DNA of 5,285 nucleotides from an uncultured Parvimonas sp. (lineage in GTDB: Bacteria; Bacillota; Clostridia; Tissierellales; Peptoniphilaceae). The position numbers were made by a program, and so were the translations under genes. Location of the stretch: contig CABRGI010000073.1 of the NCBI GenBank assembly GCA_902470455.1, positions 1 to 5,285 of the forward strand. The letters are read 5' to 3'. The notes below the pieces were generated by a model. It had not been told where the DNA came from and made no database searches. It saw only the letters and a list, made by a program, of their open reading frames with translations. Positions 1 through 5,285 of the stretch are shown in pieces. The stretch's first letter is position 1. Each line of letters begins with the position of its first letter.

Positions 1-12
1 TTACTAATCTAT

Positions 13-55
13 AAGTTAAAATAAAAACGTTTTTATTTTTTTATAACTTTTTTTT
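13..55 (+). terminator. Putative AT-rich terminator of an upstream gene
   Basis: The outer arms AAGTTA (13-18) and TAACTT (44-49) are exact complements. Inside them 19-28 pairs with 29-38, part of a perfect 22-bp palindrome (18-39) centred on a CG step, with about five unpaired bases at 39-43. An eight-T run follows at 48-55. Hairpin plus T-tract is the shape of a rho-independent terminator, and would end a rightward gene lying left of the window. The stem is almost all A-U, so it is weaker than the one after gcvPB, and the palindrome could instead be a protein-binding site. Confidence 0.45.
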
Positions 56-87
56 GTTAAATTTATGAATAATAATTTTAGTTTGAT

Positions 88-118
88 AAAAGACTTTTCA
101 AGTTTTTAGAAAAAGACT
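88..118. repeat. Short direct repeat AAAAGACT upstream of the gcvT promoter
   Basis: The octamer AAAAGACT occurs at 88-95 and again at 111-118, start to start 23 bp, roughly two helical turns. The first copy is also half of the small inverted repeat AAAAG-A-CTTTT (88-98). The second copy ends just before the putative -35 hexamer of the gcvT promoter. The position would suit a regulator site, but short A-rich repeats arise by chance in DNA this AT-rich, so no function is assigned. Confidence 0.25.
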
Positions 119-119
119 A

Positions 120-148
120 TTGTATTTTTTATTTTTTTATACTATAAT
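120..148 (+). promoter_or_regulatory. Sigma-A-type promoter for the gcvT operon
   Basis: A perfect -10 hexamer TATAAT lies at 143-148. TTGTAT at 120-125 is a partial -35 match (TTG conserved), with the standard 17-bp spacing. Transcription would start at about the A run at 155-157, giving a leader of roughly 65 nt before the gcvT ATG. A T-rich tract fills the spacer. A second, weaker candidate uses TTGATA at 83-88 with TAGAAA at 107-112. From the main promoter the leader is too short to hold a glycine riboswitch. Confidence 0.65.
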
Positions 149-173
149 TACATTAAAGGAAAGGAGTTATCTT

Positions 174-188
174 ATGAGAGGTAATTGA
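174..188 (+). CDS. Five-codon mini-ORF (MRGN-stop), possible leader peptide
   Basis: ATG AGA GGT AAT TGA follows a good Shine-Dalgarno sequence (AAAGGAAAGGAG, 155-166; seven bases from GGAG to the ATG). It sits between the predicted transcription start and gcvT, whose ATG is 47 bp further on. The initiation region resembles that of gcvT (AAAGGAG, a short AT spacer, then TATG), so it may be an old duplicate of that site, a translated leader, or chance. It holds one Gly codon, not a run of regulatory codons, and I see no strong competing hairpins between it and gcvT. Whether it is translated is unknown. Confidence 0.3.
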   Translation: MRGN

Positions 189-204
189 TTTCTATTCTAA
201 ATTT

Positions 205-212
205 AAAGGAGG
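205..212 (+). promoter_or_regulatory. Ribosome binding site that sets the gcvT start
   Basis: AAAGGAGG lies eight bases before the ATG at 221. It supports that ATG over the in-frame TTG at 185, which would add 12 residues and would place this site inside the coding sequence. Weak A-U arms AAATT (199-203) and AATTT (213-217) flank the site and would leave it exposed in a loop. Confidence 0.85.
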
Positions 213-220
213 AATTTGAT

Positions 221-1324
221 ATGGCTGCAAAAAAAACACCATTGTACGAAAAACACATTTCATATGGAGGAGAAGTTGTTGACTATGCAGGTTGGTTACT
301 ACCTGTTAAATACGAAGGACTAGCTGCTGAACATAATGCAGTTAGAAATAATGCCGGATTATTTGATGTTTCACATATGGGAGAAGTTACTGTTAAAGGC
401 AAAGACGCTTTTGACTATGTAAATCATTTAATCACTAACGATTTGACAACTATTGGTGACGGACAAGTTATTTACTCTTTATTATGTAATGAAAACGGTG
501 GAGTTGTTGATGATTTACTAGTTTACAGAAAAGGTAAAGATGATATGTATATTGTAGTTAATGCTGCAAATACAGATAAGGACTTTGCTTGGTTCTTAAA
601 ACAAAAAGGAAACTACGATGTAGAAATTAAAAATATTTCATCAGAAACTGCACAAATTGCATTGCAAGGTCCAAAAGCTGAAAAAATTTTACAAAAATTA
701 GCTAAAGATGTTGATTTGGCAAATGAAATAAAATTCTTCACTTTTAAAGAAAATGTTCAACTTGGAGATTGCGGAAAATTCTTAGTTTCACGTACAGGAT
801 ATACAGGTGAAGACGGATTTGAAATTTACGGCTCCGGTGAAGATATGAATAAATTATGGGATGAAATCCTAAAAATCGGCAAAGAAGACGGAGTTATGCC
901 TTGCGGTTTAGGTTGTAGAGATACTTTGAGATTTGAAGCAGCTCTTCCACTTTACGGAAATGAAATGGATGATGTTATAACTCCACTTGAAGCAGGTCTT
1001 GGTTATTTTGTAAAATTAAAACAAGAAGCAGACTTCATAGGTAAAGCTCCTTTAGCAAAAATGAAAGAAGCAGGAGTTCCTAGAAAGTTAATCGGTCTTG
1101 AATTGACAGGCAAAGGCATTGCAAGACATGGAGCGAAAGTATTTAAAGGCGATAAAGAAATCGGATTTGTTACAACAGGTTATATGTCACCTACATTGGG
1201 CAAAACTATTGCAAATGTAATTGTTGATGCGGATCAAGCTGAAATAGGAAATGAAGTTCAAGTTGAAATTAGAAATAAAAAAGTTCCTGCTGTATTAATC
1301 AGTAAGAAATTTCTTAAAAAATAA
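221..1324 (+). CDS. gcvT: Glycine cleavage system aminomethyltransferase (T-protein)
   Basis: This 367-residue protein transfers the methylene carbon from aminomethyl-lipoyl H-protein to tetrahydrofolate, giving 5,10-methylene-THF, ammonia and reduced lipoyl H-protein in the cytoplasm. The length is normal for GcvT. Visible family signatures are the N-terminal TPLYEKH and YAGWLLPVKY, GLFDVSHMGE (47-56), NGGVVDDLLVY (92-102; D97/D98 include the conserved active-site aspartate), ALQGPKAEKIL (147-157), RTGYTGEDGFEIY (191-203) and CGLGCRDTLRFEAALPLYGNE (228-248, with R233). GYMSPTLGKTIA (320-331) marks the C-terminal barrel domain. The ATG at 221 is chosen over the upstream TTG because of its strong ribosome binding site and because MAAKKTPLYEKH matches a usual GcvT beginning. 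It is first in the operon, 26 bp before gcvPA. No defects are seen. Confidence 0.97.
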   Translation: MAAKKTPLYEKHISYGGEVVDYAGWLLPVKYEGLAAEHNAVRNNAGLFDVSHMGEVTVKGKDAFDYVNHLITNDLTTIGDGQVIYSLLCNENGGVVDDLLVYRKGKDDMYIVVNAANTDKDFAWFLKQKGNYDVEIKNISSETAQIALQGPKAEKILQKLAKDVDLANEIKFFTFKENVQLGDCGKFLVSRTGYTGEDGFEIYGSGEDMNKLWDEILKIGKEDGVMPCGLGCRDTLRFEAALPLYGNEMDDVITPLEAGLGYFVKLKQEADFIGKAPLAKMKEAGVPRKLIGLELTGKGIARHGAKVFKGDKEIGFVTTGYMSPTLGKTIANVIVDADQAEIGNEVQVEIRNKKVPAVLISKKFLKK

Positions 1325-1350
1325 TTAAATTATTAGGAGGTAAATTCTAT

Positions 1351-2694
1351 ATGTATCCTTATATTTCTCTAACAGAACAAGATGTTAAAGATATGTTAGA
1401 TAGCCTTGGTGTTAATTCTGTTGAAGATTTATTTTCAGATATTCCTGAAGAATTAAAATTAAAAAGAGAATTGAATATTCCAAAAGCAAAGAGTGAGTTG
1501 GAAGTATATAACTATCTAACTAAGTTAGCAAGTAAAAATGCATCTTCAAGTGAATATACAACATTTTTAGGTGCTGGTGCTTATGATCATTATATTCCTG
1601 CTGTTATTCCAACAATTATTAGCAGAAGTGAATTTTTAACTTCATACACTCCATATCAACCAGAAATCAGTCAAGGTACTTTACAATATATATTTGAATT
1701 CCAAACAATGATTTCTAATCTAACTGGTATGGAATATGCGAATGCATCACTTTATGATCAAGGAACAAGTTTAGCAGAAGCTGCAATTATGACTGCTCAT
1801 CATGCTAAAAAGAAAAAAGTTTTAGTTTCCGAAGCCATTGCACCTTGGTCAAGAGAAGTTTTAAAAACTTATCTTCATGCTCAACATATTGAAATGGAAG
1901 TTGTTAAAACTTGTAACGGTGTAACTTGTATTGATGATTTAAAAGCAAAATTAAATGATGAAGTTGGAGCTGTTTTAGTTCAAAATCCAAATTTCTTCGG
2001 TAATATTGAAGATGTAACTAAGGTTTCTGAACTAGCACATGGATTTAAAAAATGTTACTCAGTAGTTTCTGTTGACCCTTCTTCTCTGGGAGCTTTAAAG
2101 AAACCATCTGATTGTAATGTTGATGTAGTTGTTGGTGAAGCTCAATCACTAGGTATTCCTATTTCATATGGTGGACCATACTTAGGATTTATGGCTGTTA
2201 ATAAAGAATTTTTAAGAAAGATTCCAGGAAGAATAGTTGGACAAACTGTTGACAGAGATGGAAAGAGATGTTGGGTTCTTACTCTATCAGCCAGAGAACA
2301 ACATATTAAGAGAGATAAAGCTACTTCAAATATCTGTTCTAACCAAGGTATCAATGTTTTGACTGCGGCAATTTATATGGATCTTTTAGGTAAAGAAGGT
2401 CTTAAAGAACTTTCAAAACAATGTATAAAGAAATCTCATTATCTTTACAAGAAACTTTTAGAAACAGGTAAATTCGAAAAAGTTTTTGATGCACCTTTCT
2501 ATAAAGAATTTGCATTAAAAGCTAAAAAACCGATTTGTGAATTAAATAAGAAATTATTTGAAAATGGTATAATCGGTGGTTTCGATCTTGGAAAGTATTA
2601 TCCTGAATTAGAAAATGTTATTATGTTTGCAGTTACTGAAAAACGTACTAAGGAAGAAATAGACAAACTATGTAAGGTATTGGAGGAAGCATAA
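1351..2694 (+). CDS. gcvPA: Glycine dehydrogenase (decarboxylating) subunit 1, P-protein alpha
   Basis: This is the N-terminal-half subunit of a split P-protein, 447 residues, the usual length. With GcvPB it forms the PLP enzyme that decarboxylates glycine and loads the aminomethyl group on lipoyl H-protein. Recognisable stretches are YISLTEQDVKDML (4-16), FLGAGAYDHYIPAVIP (72-87), SYTPYQPEISQGTLQYIFEF (98-117), LTGMEYANASLYDQGTSLAEA (124-144), QNPNFFGNIED (211-221), SYGGPYLGFMA (272-282), PGRIVGQTVDRDGKR (292-306) and SAREQHIKRDKATSNICSNQ (313-332). It lacks the PLP lysine, which lies in GcvPB, as expected of the split form. C307 stands where the family commonly has Gly after Arg (KRCW), and nine cysteines are present in all. 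AGGAGG at 1335-1340 sets the ATG. The gene nearly abuts gcvPB, so the two subunits are probably made together. Confidence 0.97.
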   Translation: MYPYISLTEQDVKDMLDSLGVNSVEDLFSDIPEELKLKRELNIPKAKSELEVYNYLTKLASKNASSSEYTTFLGAGAYDHYIPAVIPTIISRSEFLTSYTPYQPEISQGTLQYIFEFQTMISNLTGMEYANASLYDQGTSLAEAAIMTAHHAKKKKVLVSEAIAPWSREVLKTYLHAQHIEMEVVKTCNGVTCIDDLKAKLNDEVGAVLVQNPNFFGNIEDVTKVSELAHGFKKCYSVVSVDPSSLGALKKPSDCNVDVVVGEAQSLGIPISYGGPYLGFMAVNKEFLRKIPGRIVGQTVDRDGKRCWVLTLSAREQHIKRDKATSNICSNQGINVLTAAIYMDLLGKEGLKELSKQCIKKSHYLYKKLLETGKFEKVFDAPFYKEFALKAKKPICELNKKLFENGIIGGFDLGKYYPELENVIMFAVTEKRTKEEIDKLCKVLEEA

Positions 2695-2695
2695 T

Positions 2696-4144
2696 ATGAA
2701 ATACGATAAATTAATATTTGAACTATCAAAACCTGGTAAAATTGGTCATAAATTACCAGAATTGGATGTTGAAGATGTATGTATTAAAGAGCTAATTCCT
2801 GCTGAACTATTAAATGATGGCGAAATTGATTTACCGGAAGTTTCTGAACCAGAAGTTGTTAGACATTTTGTAAATCTTTCAAATAAAAACTTTGGTGTTG
2901 ATACAGGATTTTATCCACTAGGATCTTGTACAATGAAATACAATCCAAAAATCAACGAAGCTATGTGTGCTCTTCCAGGTTTTGCAACACTTCATCCAAA
3001 TGTTCCTGAATGTGGAGCTCAAGGTGCTTTACAATTGATGTATGAACTTGGCGAAGCTTTAAATGAAACTTCTGGAATGGATGCTTGTACATTACAACCT
3101 GCAGCCGGAGCTCATGGTGAAATAACAGGTATTATGTTATTTAAAGCATATCATGAAAACAACAAAGATTTCCAAAGAGATAAAATTATAATTCCTGATT
3201 CAGCTCATGGAACTAACCCTGCAACAGCTACAATGGCAGGATATAAAATTATCGAAATTAAATCTTGTGAAAGTGGACTAGTTGATATTGAAGCATTAAA
3301 GGCAGCCGTTGGCGATGATACTGCCGGACTTATGCTTACTAACCCTAACACATTAGGATTATTCGAAAAAGACATTCAAGAAATAACAAAAATCGTTCAC
3401 GAAGCAGGCGGTTTAGTATATTATGACGGGGCAAATGCAAATGCAATTTTAGGGCATGTTAGACCTGGAGATATGGGATTTGATGCAATTCACTACAATC
3501 TTCATAAGACATTCTCTACTCCTCACGGTGGTGGAGGTCCTGGTGCAGGTTATGTTGGATGTAAAGATTTCTTAAAAGACTTCTTACCGGTTCCTATAGT
3601 TATTAAAAACGGTGAAAAATACAGCTTATCTTATGATGTTCCAAAGACATTAGGTAAGATGAAAGATTTCTATGGACACTTTGGTGTACTAGTAAGAACA
3701 TATGCTTATGTTTTATCAATGGGATCTGATGGATTGAAGAAAGTAAGTGATTATGCAGTATTGAACTCTAATTACTTAGCAAATCAACTAAGAGATTACT
3801 ACAATCTTCCTGAAAATGTAAAATTCAAACATGAATTTGTACTTGGTGGATTAAAGAACCCTAACGGATTAGTAACTCTTGATGTAGCTAAGAGATTAAT
3901 GGATATGGGATATCACCCACCAACTGTATACTTCCCATTAATTGTTCATGAAGCATTGATGGTTGAACCTACTGAAAGTGAATCAAAAGAAACTCTTGAC
4001 GGATTTGCAGAATCTATGATTAAGATTGCAAAAGAAGCTGAAACAAATCCTGAAATTGTTCATGCAGCACCACATGACACAGAAATTAAACGTCCTGATG
4101 AAACATTAGCTGCTAAAGAATTAATATTAAAATATACAAAATAA
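2696..4144 (+). CDS. gcvPB: Glycine dehydrogenase (decarboxylating) subunit 2, P-protein beta
   Basis: This catalytic PLP-binding half of the split P-protein has 482 residues, normal for GcvPB. K271 in HYNLHKTFSTPHGGGGPGAG (266-285) is the residue expected to bind PLP as a Schiff base, and D244 in YYDGANANAILG should pair with the pyridine nitrogen, as in fold-type I enzymes. Other signatures are GFYPLGSCTMKYNPK (71-85), LQPAAGAHGEITG (133-145), PDSAHGTNPATATMAGY (167-183), TNPNTLGLFE (215-224), GHFGVLVRTYAY (327-338) and VEPTESESKE (423-432). The ATG lies one base after the gcvPA stop, and its ribosome binding site GGAGG (2682-2686) is inside the last gcvPA codons, so translational coupling is likely. 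It is the last gene of the operon, followed 20 bases later by a terminator. No truncation or missing key residue is seen. Confidence 0.98.
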   Translation: MKYDKLIFELSKPGKIGHKLPELDVEDVCIKELIPAELLNDGEIDLPEVSEPEVVRHFVNLSNKNFGVDTGFYPLGSCTMKYNPKINEAMCALPGFATLHPNVPECGAQGALQLMYELGEALNETSGMDACTLQPAAGAHGEITGIMLFKAYHENNKDFQRDKIIIPDSAHGTNPATATMAGYKIIEIKSCESGLVDIEALKAAVGDDTAGLMLTNPNTLGLFEKDIQEITKIVHEAGGLVYYDGANANAILGHVRPGDMGFDAIHYNLHKTFSTPHGGGGPGAGYVGCKDFLKDFLPVPIVIKNGEKYSLSYDVPKTLGKMKDFYGHFGVLVRTYAYVLSMGSDGLKKVSDYAVLNSNYLANQLRDYYNLPENVKFKHEFVLGGLKNPNGLVTLDVAKRLMDMGYHPPTVYFPLIVHEALMVEPTESESKETLDGFAESMIKIAKEAETNPEIVHAAPHDTEIKRPDETLAAKELILKYTK

Positions 4145-4164
4145 TTTAAAATTTTAAAAGAGAG

Positions 4165-4191
4165 AGCTGTTATGCAAATAACAGCTTTTTT
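4165..4191 (+). terminator. Rho-independent terminator of the gcv operon
   Basis: A perfect 9-bp stem, AGCTGTTAT (4165-4173) with ATAACAGCT (4178-4186), is closed by the stable GNRA-type loop GCAA and followed by six Ts (4186-4191). It begins 20 bases after the gcvPB stop. It separates the gcv operon from the flavin oxidoreductase gene and shows that no gcvH or lipoyl dehydrogenase gene is co-transcribed downstream. Confidence 0.93.
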
Positions 4192-4192
4192 G

Positions 4193-4220
4193 TTGTGTAT
4201 TTTTAAGCTATATTTATAAT
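4193..4220 (+). promoter_or_regulatory. Promoter candidate for the flavin oxidoreductase gene
   Basis: A perfect -10 hexamer TATAAT (4215-4220) has TTGTGT (4193-4198) 16 bp upstream as a partial -35. The -35 sits directly on the tail of the gcv terminator. Transcription would start near 4227, leaving a leader of about 75 nt. A second -10-like hexamer, TATAAA at 4269-4274, lacks a convincing -35 element. Confidence 0.5.
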
Positions 4221-4255
4221 TAATATGAAATAATTTAATAAAGAATCATTATCCA

Positions 4256-4290
4256 AAAATTTTCAGGGTATAAATTAGTCAGAAAAATTT
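4256..4290. promoter_or_regulatory. Imperfect inverted repeat before the oxidoreductase, possible operator
   Basis: AAAATTTTC (4256-4264) and GAAAAATTT (4282-4290) form a 9-bp inverted repeat with one mismatch and a 17-base spacer that contains TATAAA. AATTTTCAG (4258-4266) and CAGAAAA (4280-4286) each resemble one half of the CodY box AATTTTCWGAAAATT; each aligned 15-mer matches 11 of 15 positions by eye. The repeat ends right at the ribosome binding site (AGGAGG, 4291-4296). It could be an operator or a weak leader hairpin, and in AT-rich DNA chance is a real alternative. Confidence 0.3.
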
Positions 4291-4302
4291 AGGAGGTATT
4301 TT

Positions 4303-5285
4303 ATGAGTAAACTTTTAAGTCCTATGAAAATAGGTAGAAATAAATTTAAAAATAGAGTAGTTATGGCTCCAATGTGTATGTTCCATTCAAAAACTATAGA
4401 CGGAGTTTTAACTAAAGAGCATTTTGATCACTATGTTGCAAGAGCTTTAGGTGGAGTTTCCGGAATAATTATTGAAGCAACAATGGTTAATCCTACTGGT
4501 GGAATCAGAAAAGTAGATTTAGGATTATACAATGAAATTCAAATGAAAGCTTTTAAAGAGCTTGTAGATAGAGTTCATAATTATGATTGCAAAATTGGAA
4601 TTCAATTAAGTCATGCAGGAAGAAAAGCAGATGCTTCTTATAATGATATTGTAGCACCAAGTTCAATTCCTTTTGCAGACGAAAAAGCACCAAGAGAATT
4701 GACTAAAGAAGAAATTATTTCTTTACAAGATGATTTTGTAAATTCTGTAAAACTTGCAAAACAAGCGGGTTTTGACTTTGTAGAAATTCACGGAGCACAT
4801 GGATATTTGATAAATCAATTTTTATCACCATTATCAAATCAAAGAAATGACGAATATGGTGGTAGTTTAGAGAATAGATATAAGTTTTTAGGTGATATTT
4901 TAAAAGAAATTAAAAATATTGACATCGATGTTCATATTAGAGTTTCTGCTAATGAATATGATGAAAATGGAAATTCTTTAGAAGATATTATAGAAATTTT
5001 AAAACTTGCAAAAGAAGACGGAGTTGTTTTCAACAGTATTTCAAGTGGTGGAGTTGTTCCAAAAAGTCCTTTAGTTTATCCGGGATATCAAGCAGAATTA
5101 AGTAGAGAAATAAAAAAAGCAGGTCTTGTAGTATCTGCAGTTGGACTTTTGGAAGACTATGGATTATGTGAATATTTACTTCAAAGTAATGCCTGTGATA
5201 TGATTTACCAAGGAAGAACATTACTTAAAAATCCAAACTGGGTTTATGGTGCTGGAGCATATTTTAACGAATCAAAAGAAATAGA
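4303..5285 (+). CDS. Old Yellow Enzyme-family NADH:flavin oxidoreductase, YqjM/NamA class (partial, 3' end missing)
   Basis: The reading frame is open from the ATG at 4303 to the window edge: 327 codons plus two bases, against about 338 residues for YqjM. Family members are FMN enzymes that use NAD(P)H to reduce activated C=C bonds of enals, enones and similar electrophiles. It is a TIM barrel with visible motifs MAPMCMF (21-27; C25 matches the flavin-tuning Cys26 of YqjM), IGIQLSHAGRKA (98-109; Q101), EIHGAHGYLINQFLSP (161-176; substrate-binding H163 and H166, Y168), SNQRNDEYGGSLENR (178-192), HIRVSA (211-216; R213) and the phosphate-binding AVGLLED and IYQGRTLL (R305). F27 replaces the active-site Tyr28 of YqjM. 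The C-terminal end, where YqjM carries its inter-subunit arginine finger, lies outside. AGGAGG at 4291-4296 supports the start. The Cys motif argues against the larger Fe-S enoate reductases, though the missing end leaves that not fully excluded. The physiological substrate is unknown. Confidence 0.92.
   Translation, partial: MSKLLSPMKIGRNKFKNRVVMAPMCMFHSKTIDGVLTKEHFDHYVARALGGVSGIIIEATMVNPTGGIRKVDLGLYNEIQMKAFKELVDRVHNYDCKIGIQLSHAGRKADASYNDIVAPSSIPFADEKAPRELTKEEIISLQDDFVNSVKLAKQAGFDFVEIHGAHGYLINQFLSPLSNQRNDEYGGSLENRYKFLGDILKEIKNIDIDVHIRVSANEYDENGNSLEDIIEILKLAKEDGVVFNSISSGGVVPKSPLVYPGYQAELSREIKKAGLVVSAVGLLEDYGLCEYLLQSNACDMIYQGRTLLKNPNWVYGAGAYFNESKEI

Noticed and set aside
185..220. In-frame TTG start that would lengthen GcvT by 12 residues
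   Set aside because: The ATG at 221 has a strong ribosome binding site at the right distance and gives the usual GcvT N-terminus. The extra residues would be coded by that binding site and look unlike the family.
2142..2354. Minus-strand open frame of 70 codons inside gcvPA
   Set aside because: It lies wholly within a well-conserved gene on the other strand, resembles no family I recognise and has no supporting context.
1351..4144. A broken single-chain P-protein, with gcvPA/gcvPB as a frameshifted gcvP
   Set aside because: Both parts have their own start, ribosome binding site and normal subunit lengths. The two-subunit P-protein is the regular form in Firmicutes and archaea.
5030..5221. 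Minus-strand open frame of 63 codons inside the oxidoreductase gene
   Set aside because: It is antisense to conserved barrel motifs of the flavoenzyme, and its Leu/Ile/Phe-rich product is what reverse-strand reading of AT-rich coding DNA gives.
4303..5285. A pseudogene reading of the oxidoreductase because no stop codon is seen
   Set aside because: The frame is uninterrupted with all main motifs in order. The absent stop is explained by the window ending about ten codons before the usual family length.
1..5285. CRISPR arrays, tRNA or rRNA genes, insertion sequences or phage attachment sites
   Set aside because: I found no regular spaced repeats, tRNA-like cloverleaf sequence, rRNA sequence, transposase motifs or terminal inverted repeats on either strand.

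Overview
The window is a low-GC, AT-biased stretch typical of an anaerobic Firmicute. Strong AGGAGG-type ribosome binding sites, AGA/TTA/AAA-rich codon use, AT-only spacers and a split glycine decarboxylase all fit. A Peptoniphilaceae-like (Parvimonas/Helcococcus/Peptoniphilus-type) source is my best guess from protein flavour and base composition, but the sequence here does not prove it.

Layout: positions 1-220 are non-coding, with a terminator-like hairpin at the left edge (probably ending an upstream gene outside the window), a sigma-A-type promoter (TATAAT at 143-148) and a five-codon mini-ORF with its own good ribosome binding site. Positions 221-4144 hold a compact three-gene operon, gcvT-gcvPA-gcvPB, closed by a clear rho-independent terminator at 4165-4191. 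Positions 4192-4302 are a short regulatory spacer with its own promoter candidates and an inverted repeat. From 4303 to the right edge runs a separate gene for a YqjM/NamA-class Old Yellow Enzyme, cut off by the window end about ten residues short of the usual family length.

The operon encodes the T-protein and both subunits of the P-protein of the glycine cleavage system. P-protein (GcvPA+GcvPB, PLP-dependent) decarboxylates glycine and passes the aminomethyl group to the lipoyl arm of H-protein. T-protein then moves the one-carbon unit to tetrahydrofolate, giving 5,10-methylene-THF and ammonia. H-protein (gcvH) and dihydrolipoyl dehydrogenase are not in the window, so both must be encoded elsewhere for the system to work. 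The flavin oxidoreductase is separated by a terminator and a promoter and is probably functionally unrelated.

Nothing here looks like a new multi-gene system. The points worth a second look are small: the missing gcvH, the absence of a recognisable glycine riboswitch with a tiny leader ORF in its place, a Phe at a usually Tyr active-site position in the flavoenzyme, and an inverted repeat with CodY-box-like halves in front of that enzyme.
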